DNA of 64,000 nt, taken from positions 1,240,001 through 1,304,000 of the forward strand of contig NZ_RKRD01000001.1 of assembly GCF_003814745.1 (NCBI RefSeq), read 5' to 3'. A program made the translations under genes and the position numbers. Shown piece by piece: positions 1 through 8,643 of the stretch. This DNA comes from Hydrogenoanaerobacterium saccharovorans. GTDB lineage: Bacteria; Bacillota; Clostridia; Oscillospirales; Ruminococcaceae. Numbering within the stretch: the stretch's first letter is position 1; each line of letters begins with the position of its first letter. Under the pieces are notes generated by a model, which saw nothing but the letters and a program-made list of their open reading frames with translations, searched no databases and was not told the origin of the DNA.

Positions 1-1742
1 TCAGTTTTGGTTTGGTTTTTCTTTTATGTGCAATTACAATGGGTATTTCTTTAATTAGCATCAACAATGTGGGTAAAGAACTGGATGATTTTTACAACCA
101 AGATTTTGCAGTGGTAGATTGCGCATGGAATGTAAAAGTTTCTATGATAGATGCCGAAAAAAATATTTTTCGCTCCGTCACAGATGATAATCCACAAAAT
201 ACTGCTAAATTTTTAAAGCTGGCAAGGACAAGCCTAGAGAATTTAAAAGAAGCGAATATACTTCTTAATGAAAAATTCACCGGCGACAAAGAGCTTTTAG
301 AAAACTATAACACTGCCCTGAAAAAAGCCGACCCTATTAGGGAACGTCTTATTAGTTCTATAGCAGGCGGTTATTGTACTGTAGCACTTCAAATGATGAA
401 CCAGGAATATCTTCCTCTAATGAAAGAGGCAACCGGAGCACTGGATGAAATATCTGCTCTTTCAAATAATGCTGCTAGCACTGCGGTAGAAAACAGCGCG
501 AAAATCCGCCAGCAGGTGTTTTTATCACTGCTGATACTCAGTACGCTTTGTTTGATTGCAATTATTTTTATTTCTTTATCGTTAACCAGGGGCATTGTAA
601 AACCTCTTGACGAAATTAAAACAGCAGCGCAAGAGCTTGCAAAGGGGAACTTACAAAAAGAAATTACATATGCGGGCAAAGATGAAGTAGGCAGCCTTGC
701 ACAAAGTGTAAGAGAAACAATGCTGCAACTTAAAGTGCTGATTGAAAACATTGGTATGGTTTTGGGGAGAGTTGCCGAAAGCGACTTGACAGCGAGGGTG
801 GACATTGAATATGTTGGTGATTTTAGCCCTGTCAAAGATTCTATCGAAAAAATCCTTTGCTCTATGAACGGTACGATGTATCAGATTGAACAAGCTTCCA
901 GTGAGGTTGCAGGTGGTTCCGATCAGGTATCCAACGGTGCGCAGGCAATGTCGCAGGGTGCAACCGAGCAGGCGAGTGCCATTGAAGAACTCGCGGCCTC
1001 CGTCAGTGAAATTTCGCAGCAGGTTAACTTAACGGCAGCAAACACCAATACTACCAAAAATTTAGTAAACGCTACCGGGGAGGCTCTTTTGGAGAGCGAT
1101 AAAAAAATGCAGAGTATGCTTACAGAAATGGAGAGAATCAATAATTCCTCCAATCAAATCAGTAAAATCATTAAAACGATTGATGATATTGCTTTTCAAA
1201 CAAACATCCTTGCCTTAAATGCAGCGGTAGAGGCGGCACGTGCGGGGCAGGCGGGCAAAGGCTTTGCTGTAGTTGCCGAAGAAGTAAGAAATCTTGCATC
1301 CAAAAGTGCAGAGGCGGCTAAAAACACCGCAGTTTTAATCGAAAATTCTATCAATATGGTAGCAGGGGGTACAAAAACTGCAAATGAAACAGCCGAATCG
1401 CTGAAATGTATTGTTGAGAACACTAAAAAAATCACGGCATTAATCAATGAGATTTCTACGGCATCCACCGAGCAGGCAACCGCAATTACGCAAGTTACGC
1501 ACGGAATAGACCAAATCTCTTCTGTAGTACAGACGAACTCTGCAACTGCAGAGCAAAGTGCTGCTGCAAGCCAAGAGCTTAGCGGGCAAGCGCAACTGCT
1601 CAAGCAACTGGTTAAAAAATTCCGGCTCAGAAAACAAAATGAAACCGATGAAATCGTGTGCAACGACGATTTCATCCAACAGGAACATATTACATCGTTG
1701 GATCAGTTTGAAGCAAAAGGGAAATCACCCGAAAAATACTAA
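1..1742 (+). CDS. Methyl-accepting chemotaxis protein, 5' end outside the window
   Basis: This is a membrane chemoreceptor that would signal to CheA/CheW at the cell pole. The reading frame is already open at the first bases and encodes part of a first transmembrane helix (SFGLVFLLCAITMGIS), so the true start lies upstream. A roughly 150-residue extracytoplasmic helical sensor region follows. A second transmembrane helix comes at about residues 167-190 (counted from base 12), then a HAMP linker ending near residue 245. The long coiled-coil signalling domain carries the highly conserved hairpin tip AFQTNILALNAAVEAARAG and then EEVRNLASKSAEAAKNT. There is no C-terminal CheR-docking pentapeptide. 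The ligand cannot be inferred from this sequence. It lies 5' of flagellin on the same strand. Confidence 0.93.
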   Translation, partial: SFGLVFLLCAITMGISLISINNVGKELDDFYNQDFAVVDCAWNVKVSMIDAEKNIFRSVTDDNPQNTAKFLKLARTSLENLKEANILLNEKFTGDKELLENYNTALKKADPIRERLISSIAGGYCTVALQMMNQEYLPLMKEATGALDEISALSNNAASTAVENSAKIRQQVFLSLLILSTLCLIAIIFISLSLTRGIVKPLDEIKTAAQELAKGNLQKEITYAGKDEVGSLAQSVRETMLQLKVLIENIGMVLGRVAESDLTARVDIEYVGDFSPVKDSIEKILCSMNGTMYQIEQASSEVAGGSDQVSNGAQAMSQGATEQASAIEELAASVSEISQQVNLTAANTNTTKNLVNATGEALLESDKKMQSMLTEMERINNSSNQISKIIKTIDDIAFQTNILALNAAVEAARAGQAGKGFAVVAEEVRNLASKSAEAAKNTAVLIENSINMVAGGTKTANETAESLKCIVENTKKITALINEISTASTEQATAITQVTHGIDQISSVVQTNSATAEQSAAASQELSGQAQLLKQLVKKFRLRKQNETDEIVCNDDFIQQEHITSLDQFEAKGKSPEKY

Positions 1743-1856
1743 ATTTGCTTTATGTGTAAATACGATTTATTGTGCCTAAATAACGTACAAGAGATGATTT
1801 TGTGGTTTTGCACAATTTATAAATAAAATATTGTATACGTTTGGAAAGATTAGTAC

Positions 1857-1883
1857 TTAAGTTTTTCCATAACCGTACGATAT
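1857..1883 (+). promoter_or_regulatory. Candidate sigma-28 promoter of flagellin
   Basis: TTAA at 1857-1860 is followed by exactly 15 bases and then TACGATAT at 1876-1883. The sigma-28/sigma-D consensus of Firmicutes is TAAA-N15-GCCGATAT. The same TTAA-N15-TACGAT arrangement occurs upstream of flgM at 4562. The predicted transcript starts near 1890 and has a leader of about 120 nt. Transcription start mapping has not been done. Confidence 0.7.
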
Positions 1884-1965
1884 ATGTTATAGAACAGCAA
1901 AAATACTGTTCGCAAACCGGATGGGGACAAGGCGCCGTTTCTGTTCGGTAAATAAATAGGGTTTT

Positions 1966-1981
1966 AGGGAAAGGATTCCCT
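1966..1981 (+). promoter_or_regulatory. CsrA-type binding hairpin in the flagellin leader
   Basis: AGGGAA (1966-1971) and TTCCCT (1976-1981) form a perfect 6-bp stem that presents the tetraloop AGGA. This is the classic CsrA recognition geometry, a GGA in a hairpin loop. A second GGA site is the Shine-Dalgarno itself (TGGAGG, about 1997-2002), 16 nt downstream. This matches the two-site arrangement known for Bacillus subtilis hag, where CsrA blocks translation until FliW sequesters it. The rest of the leader (1890-1965) contains a weaker GAACAG/CTGTTC hairpin. No gene is seen between 1743 and 2009. Confidence 0.65.
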
Positions 1982-2009
1982 GAAATAAAAAATACATGGA
2001 GGTAAAATT

Positions 2010-3194
2010 ATGATTATCCAACACAACATTATGGCTCTTAACGCTCACAGACAGTTGGGCGGCAACAACACTGCAGTATCCAAAAACCTCGAGAAACTTT
2101 CTTCTGGTTTTAAAATCAACCGCGCTGGTGACGACGCTGCTGGTCTTGCTATCTCTGAGAAAATGAGAGCACAGATTAAAGGTCTTGAAAGAGCTCAGGC
2201 TAACGCACAAGACGGTATCTCTTTGGTACAGTCAGCTGAGGGTGCTTTGACCGAAGTTCACTCCATGCTCAACCGTATGGTAGAGTTGGCTACTCAGTCT
2301 GCAAACGGCACATATAAAGATGATGTTGACCGTGATGCTCTGCAGAGTGAAGTGGATTCTCTGAACGCAGAAATCAACCGTATTGCTGAATACACCGATT
2401 TTAACGGAATTAAATTGCTGGATGGTACAGTAGGCGGCTACAATGCAACAAATATTCCTGCAGCTGCTGGTATTCATGGTGCAAATCCTGCAACCGTATC
2501 GGGCGGAAAACTTGCTGCAGGCGATGTAGTTAACTTCACTATTGCTGCCGATGGTAAAGTAACCATTAAAGATTTGAATGGTGATGCACCTGGTGCTGCT
2601 GGTATTACAGCTAATGGCGATGCTAAGAATCCTACTGGTGCAGGCACATTTAAGTTTACAATCTCGATGAATAAAGCTACTGCAACTGCTGAAGATTACG
2701 AGAAATGGAACGGCGTAGAGATTTCCTTCACATCTATCGGAAATGGCGCTCCAACAGACGTAGCCTTCACCGTTGCAGCAAACGCTGACGGAAACATCGG
2801 CGGCGGCTTGAACCTGCAAATTGGTGATTCTGCTAGCCAACAAATTAATGTTTCTATTGCTGACATGGGCACAAAAGCTTTGGGTATTGATACCATTAGC
2901 ATTGGTACAGAGGCTGGCGCTAAGAATGCAATTCAAACCATTAAAGATGCTATCAACAAAGTATCTACCAACCGCTCGAACCTCGGTGCTGTTCAGAACC
3001 GTCTCGAGCACACCATCAACAACCTCGGCGTAACCACCGAGAACATGACCGCTGCTGAGTCTCGTATCCGTGACGTAGACATGGCTAAAGAGATGATGGC
3101 GTTCACCAAGAACAACGTTCTTACTCAGGCTGCTCAGGCAATGCTTGCTCAGGCAAACCAACAGCCTCAGTCTGTTCTCCAACTCCTCAGATAA
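2010..3194 (+). CDS. hag: Flagellin, flagellar filament protein
   Basis: This is the structural subunit of the flagellar filament, exported by the flagellar type III system. The 394-residue product has the conserved N-terminal D0/D1 helices (about 1-140, beginning MIIQHNIMALNAHRQLG) and C-terminal D1/D0 helices (about 300-394, ending SVLQLLR). The variable, glycine- and alanine-rich middle (about 145-290) is the part exposed on the filament. A strong Shine-Dalgarno, GGAGG, precedes the ATG. The gene is monocistronic. It has a sigma-28-like promoter and CsrA hairpin upstream and a UUCG-loop terminator downstream. Its likely partners FliW, CsrA and FliS are all encoded within 12 kb. Confidence 0.97.
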   Translation: MIIQHNIMALNAHRQLGGNNTAVSKNLEKLSSGFKINRAGDDAAGLAISEKMRAQIKGLERAQANAQDGISLVQSAEGALTEVHSMLNRMVELATQSANGTYKDDVDRDALQSEVDSLNAEINRIAEYTDFNGIKLLDGTVGGYNATNIPAAAGIHGANPATVSGGKLAAGDVVNFTIAADGKVTIKDLNGDAPGAAGITANGDAKNPTGAGTFKFTISMNKATATAEDYEKWNGVEISFTSIGNGAPTDVAFTVAANADGNIGGGLNLQIGDSASQQINVSIADMGTKALGIDTISIGTEAGAKNAIQTIKDAINKVSTNRSNLGAVQNRLEHTINNLGVTTENMTAAESRIRDVDMAKEMMAFTKNNVLTQAAQAMLAQANQQPQSVLQLLR

Positions 3195-3210
3195 TTATTA
3201 TTCTGAACAT

Positions 3211-3243
3211 AAAAAGAACCACCTTCGGGTGGTTCTTTTTTTA
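3211..3243. terminator. Bidirectional intrinsic terminator between flagellin and comFB
   Basis: AAAAAGAACCACC (3211-3223), loop TTCG and GGTGGTTCTTTTT (3228-3240) form a perfect 13-bp hairpin. It has a T tract on the plus strand and an equivalent T tract on the minus strand. It should end flagellin transcripts and also those of the convergent parA-comFB pair. Confidence 0.9.
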
Positions 3244-3250
3244 GTCTTTT

Positions 3251-3682
3251 TTAATGTTTGGGGTTTGCTTTTACAGCAAGAATAGCCTGCACAAGGGCGG
3301 TGGTTACCTCTGCATTGTGCTGTTGTTCGGTTATACTGAGCATTGCCTTATTGCTGTTATCTATCACAACATATTTTGCCGATAGTTTGTTTAAAGCAAT
3401 TGCTGCTATTTCTTTTTTGCACTTGTCACATTTACAGCAGTTAAACCGTGCAAGCGCTGCATCTAATTTGGAGAGCACGAGTTCTTCCATCAAATTTACC
3501 AAAACATTTTGGTTTTCTATTTTTGAAGGCTTGCCTGCGCTGCTTTCATTTTCGGGTTTGGGTTCTTCTACATCGGCAGGTTTATCAGTACTGTTCGATT
3601 CGGTTGAAAGATTCTTAGCATAAGAAGGCATAATCTTACGGTACATTGCGTCCTTGTCAATTTCTCTTTTACTCCGTGCCAT
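3251..3682 (-). CDS. ComFB-family protein
   Basis: The C-terminal half (about residues 62-140) matches the late-competence ComFB domain. It has a helical start (NLMEELVLSKLDAAL), a cysteine cluster (CCKCDKCKKE) and the typical AALALN-like stretch followed by a KYVV strand (IAAIALNKLSAKYVV). The N-terminal 60 residues are polar, low-complexity and probably disordered. In B. subtilis comFB lies in the comF operon a few genes upstream of flgM, so this neighbourhood looks ancestral. ComFB proteins in cyanobacteria have been reported to bind cyclic dinucleotides. Whether this one does is inference. It starts 5 bases after parA ends and is surely co-transcribed with it. Confidence 0.75.
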   Translation of the reverse strand: MARSKREIDKDAMYRKIMPSYAKNLSTESNSTDKPADVEEPKPENESSAGKPSKIENQNVLVNLMEELVLSKLDAALARFNCCKCDKCKKEIAAIALNKLSAKYVVIDNSNKAMLSITEQQHNAEVTTALVQAILAVKANPKH

Positions 3683-3687
3683 ATTTG

Positions 3688-4449
3688 TTATACCCCCTTT
3701 GCAACCAGTTCATCAATTAAAGCGGTATAATCTAATGTAACATTGTTTTTGGGTGCATATTTCAACATGCTGCGCTGCAACGACTGTGCCTCGCTTACCG
3801 CTACACTTGCACGTATAAAAGTATCAAAAACAGGAATATCCAAATCTTTCGCAATCATTTCTACCGTACCGCGTACCTCGCCGCTAAACAATGTGCGAGG
3901 GTTATGTTTTGTAAGCAAAATGCCCAGTATAGCAATGGATGGGTTGCAACGATTTTTTACTCGTTCAACAGTTTCGTAAAGCTGTGTTATGCCCTGCAAA
4001 CTAAAAATATCCGAAAGCATAGGTACAATTACCCCGTCTGATACCGCAAACGCATTAACCGTAAGGATGCCGAGAGCCGGCGGGGTATCAATAAAGATGT
4101 AATCGTAAAGAGGAAGAAGTGGTTGCAAAGCATTTTTCAGTAAAAATTCACGGTCGGTATCGGTAAACTCCAGCTCAATGCTACTGAGTAAAATATTGGC
4201 TGCAATAATATCGATAAGCTCGGTTTTTTGTATGGCAAATTGGGTTTTCAGTTCGCCTTTCAGTACATCATAAATCGTGGCGCTGGTTTCAGTGTCCGCT
4301 CCCATACTAAAGCTCAAGTTGCCCTGTGGGTCAAGGTCGATTGCAAGCACTCTGTATCCACGTGCTTTTAACCCAATAGCCAGCATACCTGTAGTTGTGG
4401 TTTTGCCTACACCGCCCTTCTGGTTTGATACGGACAAAATTTTACACAT
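3688..4449 (-). CDS. ParA/Soj-family ATPase
   Basis: This is a deviant Walker ATPase of the ParA/MinD superfamily, 253 residues. Residues 10-18 carry the KGGVGKTT loop with the signature first lysine (K11) and K16. DLDPQGN forms switch I near residue 41, and YIFIDTPPALG is Walker B near 118. The sequence is closer to Soj/ParA than to FlhG: no FlhF-activating N-terminal DQA motif and no C-terminal membrane-targeting helix are evident. No ParB or parS-like partner is visible. It forms a two-gene unit with the ComFB-like gene and is divergent from the flgM operon, so a role in placing or timing flagella or chemoreceptors is possible but unproven. Confidence 0.88.
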   Translation of the reverse strand: MCKILSVSNQKGGVGKTTTTGMLAIGLKARGYRVLAIDLDPQGNLSFSMGADTETSATIYDVLKGELKTQFAIQKTELIDIIAANILLSSIELEFTDTDREFLLKNALQPLLPLYDYIFIDTPPALGILTVNAFAVSDGVIVPMLSDIFSLQGITQLYETVERVKNRCNPSIAILGILLTKHNPRTLFSGEVRGTVEMIAKDLDIPVFDTFIRASVAVSEAQSLQRSMLKYAPKNNVTLDYTALIDELVAKGV

Positions 4450-4499
4450 TGCAATATCCCCCTTGAAGTTGGTACTTCACTATGAAACGATTAAATTCT

Positions 4500-4528
4500 A
4501 TTATATAGCCTTTTTCGACGTTTTACAA
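4500..4528 (-). promoter_or_regulatory. Sigma-A promoter of parA-comFB
   Basis: On the minus strand TTGTAA, 17 bases, then TATAAT (plus-strand coordinates 4523-4528 and 4500-4505) form a good housekeeping promoter about 45 bases ahead of the parA start. A short dyad (GAAGT-N4-ACTTC) lies in the leader at about 4464-4477 and could be an operator or hairpin. Confidence 0.6.
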
Positions 4529-4561
4529 TAATAGAAAATTCAAAATAATTTTAGTTATCTA

Positions 4562-4588
4562 TTAAGTTTTTTTATAATGATACGATTA
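4562..4588 (+). promoter_or_regulatory. Candidate sigma-28 promoter of the flgM-flgN-flgK-flgL operon
   Basis: TTAA (4562-4565), 15 bases and TACGATTA (4581-4588) reproduce the flagellin promoter almost exactly, including the run of T after TTAAG and the downstream TTATATAG. The predicted leader to the flgM ATG is about 65 nt. Confidence 0.68.
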
Positions 4589-4660
4589 GTTATATAGAAG
4601 ATGATTATTTAAAAATAATATGTGAATGGCGCTGTTAAAGCGTGGGAAAGGGTGTTATCT

Positions 4661-4969
4661 ATGGAGATTAAGCCATCATCCGGTTTTAATATTTATAAAG
4701 CGAATGCTCGTAGTGCGATGAACTGCGAAAACTCTGTGGGCAAAAGTGTTTCTTCTGCTGCCCCCAACAAGATGGACACTATTTCCATCAGTGCACAAGG
4801 TGCGCAGCAAAAAGAAACTGCAAAGCTGGTTAGTTCTATTACAAAAGAGATTACCGCTGATGCAGATTCAGCTAAAGTGAATGCATTAAAAACAGCAATT
4901 CAAAACGGAACCTATTCGGTTTCGGCTGAAAAAATTGCAGATGCAATTTTAAACGGATTGTTTGCATAA
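4661..4969 (+). CDS. flgM: Anti-sigma-28 factor FlgM
   Basis: FlgM holds sigma-28 inactive until the hook-basal body is complete and FlgM is exported. The 102-residue product has the FlgM pattern: a flexible N-terminal half, DTISISAQGAQ near the middle, then the sigma-binding helices VNALKTAIQNGTYSVSAEKIADAIL at the C terminus. I chose the ATG at 4661 because a GGGAAAGGG Shine-Dalgarno lies about 9 bases upstream. The in-frame GTG at 4622 has none. It heads the operon of hook-associated proteins and lies far from its target gene fliA at 41106. Confidence 0.93.
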   Translation: MEIKPSSGFNIYKANARSAMNCENSVGKSVSSAAPNKMDTISISAQGAQQKETAKLVSSITKEITADADSAKVNALKTAIQNGTYSVSAEKIADAILNGLFA

Positions 4970-5002
4970 GATTTAATTTTATAGAAATGGGGTGACCGGC
5001 GT

Positions 5003-5476
5003 TTGGGCAGCAAACAGGAATTATTGGACTTTTTATATGAATATGCAGGTTTCTTTACTGAAATGGAGCAAACCGAAACACAAAAGCTTGATAACCTGCT
5101 TTCGCGGCAGTTGGAACGCATTGAGCATTCCATTGCTGTACAACAAGCTATGGATAAAAGACTGGAAAACTTGGAAAAAAAGCGGGTGGATTTGCAAATA
5201 AAGCTGGGCTTTGACGGTATGACGTTTACCCGATTAATACAAGAATTTCCTGAAGAGAACAGGGCAGAACTTAAACGTTTATTCGAGCGAATCCAAAAAT
5301 CACTTGATAACATCAAGTACTTGAATCAAAAATCGATGAAAGTTGCAGAATCAAAATTGGAGGAGATAGGCAGCACCCCAATAAAAACCTCTGCCAACAT
5401 ATCACAATATAATGGTTATACAGCAAAAGGCAAGATGAAATCGTCATCACCATCTATTTTAGAAACGAAAGTGTAA
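5003..5476 (+). CDS. flgN: FlgN-type chaperone for hook-associated proteins
   Basis: This is a 157-residue, mostly helical cytoplasmic export chaperone, expected to bind FlgK and FlgL, which are encoded next. It starts at TTG (5003) behind GGGGTG. Residues 1-110 form two long amphipathic helices with the FlgN-like pattern of repeated leucines and glutamates. The C-terminal 45 residues are polar and probably disordered. Its position between flgM and flgK is the standard Firmicutes order, which supports the name more than sequence identity does. Confidence 0.85.
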   Translation: MGSKQELLDFLYEYAGFFTEMEQTETQKLDNLLSRQLERIEHSIAVQQAMDKRLENLEKKRVDLQIKLGFDGMTFTRLIQEFPEENRAELKRLFERIQKSLDNIKYLNQKSMKVAESKLEEIGSTPIKTSANISQYNGYTAKGKMKSSSPSILETKV

Positions 5477-5507
5477 TATTTGTAGAAAATTATCAAGCAA
5501 GGGGGCA

Positions 5508-6980
5508 ATGGTTTTGAGACCAACATTTTTAGGGTTTGAAACCGCAAAACGCGGTTTAATGGCAAATCAAAAAGGCTTGGATATTGCCGGACACAATATG
5601 TCCAATATTACTACACCGGGCTATACGCGGCAGAGAGTGGATTTCGTATCTGTATCTACTTCCGGTAAAGGTTCTCGGTATCCTATCAAGCAATCAACAT
5701 TTTCAGGGCAAGGCGTCAATATTAACGGAGTATCGCAAATCCGCGATTCCTTTTTAGATAAACGCTTCCGCGAGGAGTTCGGTGACGTCGGTTTTTACGA
5801 TCAGTCATCTGCTATTTTAGGCGATATAGAATTGGCACTGGACGAAATTAAAGGCACCGGTTTGCAAAACGCTATGAAAAACATTACCGAGGCGCTGCAA
5901 AACTTTAGTTCGAATGCAGACCAAGTAACCCACGCCAACATTGTGCTTACATCTGTAAAAAACCTTACACAAATTTTGCACCAGTTCGACAGCAAACTTA
6001 ATAATATTGCGGAGCAGCAAAAATTTGATTTGGATATTGCGGTAAATGATGTAAACTCCATTATGACGCGTATTGCTAATCTTAATAAAAGTATTTCTGA
6101 AGAGATATTCATAAATGCTGAATACAGCAACCAGTATTATGGCCCCAACGAGTTGTTAGACCAAAGAAACCTGTTACTGGATGAACTTTCGCGCTATGGC
6201 TCGATGATGGTATACCCTAATAAGGATGGTTCTGTCAAAGTTGAGCTGAACGGACATGCTGCTATAGACGGTTCCACTTACGATGCGATAGAGATGGTTA
6301 GCGGTGATACGGTGTCGCTTCACTGGCAGAGCAGCGGGGATAAAATTGACCTGCCAACAGGTTCGCTTAAGGCATATATCAATATGATTAACGGCAGAGG
6401 CTCGGCTGCAAAAGGTGATGAAAACTTTTCAAAGGGTATCCCTTATTTTAAAGACAAAATTGATGCTTTTGCGCAGCAATTTGCCAAATTGTACAACCAG
6501 ACGGTGCCCGAAACAGGGGGAACTTTTAAAACTTTAATGCAGGGCGGCAACGACGGTACCATTACAGCTGGTAACATTACGGTAACCGATATTTGGAATG
6601 ACAATCCGGGTTACATTATTCCGCCAAGTAGTGTTGTCGGCGGTGAAAAAAACAATCAGCATATTCTTGCTTTAATGAACCATTTTAAATCAGAAATTGA
6701 CTTTGGCGAATTTAAAGGCACATTTGGTGAATATGTTAACTTTTATAATACTGCAATCGGGCAAGAATCTACTTTCCACAGCGACCGCCTGAAGGCAACA
6801 GCTGCAATTGCAGATGACCTAATCGAAAACAGAGACGCGGTGTCCGGTATCAACCCTGATGAAGAGGGTACCAACCTTATGCTCTATGAAAAAGCTTATA
6901 AGGCAATGAGCAGGCTGATGACCACTTTAGATGAAGCACTGGATGTGCTGATTAACCGTACCGGGCTTGTAGGTAGATAA
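5508..6980 (+). CDS. flgK: Flagellar hook-associated protein 1 (FlgK)
   Basis: FlgK is the first of the two hook-filament junction proteins. The N terminus has the rod/hook family motif GLDIAGHNMSNITTPGYTRQR. The C terminus has the paired domain ending in VSGINPDEEGTNLMLYEKAY, as in other FlgK proteins. Length (490 residues) is in the usual range. The ATG at 5508 sits only two bases after the GGGGG. The in-frame TTG at 5514 has better spacing (8 bases) and would give MRPTFLGFETAKRG, closer to typical FlgK starts, so 5514 may be the true start. Confidence 0.97.
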   Translation: MVLRPTFLGFETAKRGLMANQKGLDIAGHNMSNITTPGYTRQRVDFVSVSTSGKGSRYPIKQSTFSGQGVNINGVSQIRDSFLDKRFREEFGDVGFYDQSSAILGDIELALDEIKGTGLQNAMKNITEALQNFSSNADQVTHANIVLTSVKNLTQILHQFDSKLNNIAEQQKFDLDIAVNDVNSIMTRIANLNKSISEEIFINAEYSNQYYGPNELLDQRNLLLDELSRYGSMMVYPNKDGSVKVELNGHAAIDGSTYDAIEMVSGDTVSLHWQSSGDKIDLPTGSLKAYINMINGRGSAAKGDENFSKGIPYFKDKIDAFAQQFAKLYNQTVPETGGTFKTLMQGGNDGTITAGNITVTDIWNDNPGYIIPPSSVVGGEKNNQHILALMNHFKSEIDFGEFKGTFGEYVNFYNTAIGQESTFHSDRLKATAAIADDLIENRDAVSGINPDEEGTNLMLYEKAYKAMSRLMTTLDEALDVLINRTGLVGR

Positions 6981-7014
6981 TAAGAACTAATAGATATGGA
7001 GGATTGAAGAACTG

Positions 7015-8001
7015 ATGAGAATTACGCAGAACTCATTAACCAGATCCTATTTGAGAAACTTGAACAGAAATCTCTCTAACTTGGCAAAATCAAATGAGAG
7101 ACTTACTTCCGAAAGAAGATATAATCTCGTTTCTGAAAATACGTCCGATGCTGCTCGTGCTTATACAGTACGTGATGAACTTTGGAGCAACGAACAATTT
7201 CTTACCAATATCCGCGATGCAAAAGGTGAGCTCTCTTCGGCAGAAAGCAATATGATGTCAGTCAGTGATATTCTAAAAAGCGTGCAAGAACAAGTAATTC
7301 ATGGTATAACGGGCACCACTTCTCCCGAACAACGTGAAATTCTTGCAAGCAGTATCAACAATTTGAAAGAAGAGGTACTGCAGCTAGCAAATGCCAAATA
7401 CGGAGATAAATATTTGTTTTCAGCATCCAACAATGACACCCCTCCGTTTTCTATCGTGAACGGTGAATTGCAGTTTAATGGTGTAAAGGTTGATACCACC
7501 AATGACCCGGCTCTTTTTAATGAAAACAACAGTGTTTATCTTGATATCGGGTTAGGTCTTACTATGGTTGGTTCAAACGTGGATACCAAATCTGCGTTCA
7601 AAATTTCAACCTCCGGCGTTGATGTACTGGGCTATGGTTCTACTGTCATTGACGGAGAAACAATCCCCAACAACCTCATCAGCATGATGAATAAAATAGC
7701 AGACGACCTGCGTACCGGAAATGTCAATTCGGTAGGAAAAACTATGGAGCACCTTAAAGCAAAAACAAAAGACCTCCTCATTTCAATTACCGATATAGGC
7801 AACCGCGATAACTTTTTGGATCATAATGCAAATCGAATCGAAAGCGACATTTTAAATTTAAAAGCAGCCCAGAAAAAGCTGGAAGGTGTATCTCTTGAAG
7901 AGGAATCCATCTACAATAAATCTTACGACATGGCTTGGATGGTTACTTTACAACTAGGTTCCAAAATTATTCCTCCTTCAATATTTGATTTTATGCGATA
8001 A
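7015..8001 (+). CDS. flgL: Flagellar hook-associated protein 3 (FlgL)
   Basis: FlgL is the second junction protein, placed between FlgK and the filament. The 328-residue product starts MRITQNSLTRSYLRNLNRN and has the flagellin-like N-terminal helices with the NTSDAARAYTVRDEL stretch near residue 42. It ends in a flagellin-like C-terminal helix (EEESIYNKSYDMAWMVTLQ). It follows flgK by 34 bases with GGAGG ahead of the ATG, in one operon. Confidence 0.95.
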   Translation: MRITQNSLTRSYLRNLNRNLSNLAKSNERLTSERRYNLVSENTSDAARAYTVRDELWSNEQFLTNIRDAKGELSSAESNMMSVSDILKSVQEQVIHGITGTTSPEQREILASSINNLKEEVLQLANAKYGDKYLFSASNNDTPPFSIVNGELQFNGVKVDTTNDPALFNENNSVYLDIGLGLTMVGSNVDTKSAFKISTSGVDVLGYGSTVIDGETIPNNLISMMNKIADDLRTGNVNSVGKTMEHLKAKTKDLLISITDIGNRDNFLDHNANRIESDILNLKAAQKKLEGVSLEEESIYNKSYDMAWMVTLQLGSKIIPPSIFDFMR

Positions 8002-8036
8002 TATTTGTGCGATTTTATGAGTATTGAGGTGTTACC

Positions 8037-8627
8037 ATGCAACTTTTGAAAATTACAAATATTCCAATTAAGATTACTATGAAAGTGGAAAGACCGAGGC
8101 TTGAGATTAGGCAGCCTAAACCGGAGATTACCATCCGCCGTGTTCCTTCAAATCTATCGATGAAATCTCAAAATATCAAAGTGAATATTGATACGTTTGA
8201 GGCTCGCAAAAGTTTGGGGTTTAAATCTGCGCGCGCATTAAATGCAGACGCTGCGGCAGAGGGGAATAGGGCAGCCGGTGAGGCTACCGCTCAATATGCT
8301 GAAATAGGCAACCAAATGGCTAAAATTCATAAGGGTGCAAACTTGCCCGACATTATGTACTCAAAACTAATTGACCAAAGAACAACTTACTTAAAGTTTT
8401 TGCCTGAAGTAGGGGCGGATATTTCTTGGCAGCCTAACCAGCTAAATATGGAATATACCCCAACAGAACTCCACTTTGATGCAAAAGTCTTGAAAAATAC
8501 CATGGAATTTATACCTGGGCAAGTGCTGTTTAATGTAGAACAGTATCCAAAAGTTAATATTGAATATTTGGGGGAACCATTCTATGTCCCACCCAGTGCA
8601 AACCCAAATTACGAAGAAGAAAAATAG
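8037..8627 (+). CDS. YviE-like protein (DUF6470 family)
   Basis: This is a 196-residue protein of unknown function. The N-terminal third is rich in short alternating basic and hydrophobic segments (RPRLEIRQPKPEITIRR). A central segment contains the DAAAEGNRAAGEATAQYAEIG helix. The C-terminal half is a set of beta strands with repeated proline and aromatic residues. It matches B. subtilis YviE in size, pattern and position between flgL and fliW. It has no signal peptide or membrane segment. It is likely a cytoplasmic flagellar accessory protein. Confidence 0.8.
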   Translation: MQLLKITNIPIKITMKVERPRLEIRQPKPEITIRRVPSNLSMKSQNIKVNIDTFEARKSLGFKSARALNADAAAEGNRAAGEATAQYAEIGNQMAKIHKGANLPDIMYSKLIDQRTTYLKFLPEVGADISWQPNQLNMEYTPTELHFDAKVLKNTMEFIPGQVLFNVEQYPKVNIEYLGEPFYVPPSANPNYEEEK

Positions 8628-8643
8628 GCTTTCTCAATTAAAA

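Noticed and set aside
1740..1768. TAAA and TACGATTT just after the chemoreceptor gene as another sigma-28 promoter
   Set aside because: The spacing is 17 instead of 15 and no -35 matches at 15. The promoter at 1857 is better placed.
2232..3182. A 316-codon minus-strand ORF opposite flagellin
   Set aside because: It mirrors the codon bias of flagellin, has no ribosome site and no recognisable family. It is a shadow of the real gene.
3688..4449. Annotating the ParA as FlhG
   Set aside because: It lacks the FlhF-activating N-terminal motif and a membrane-targeting helix, and flhF is not adjacent.
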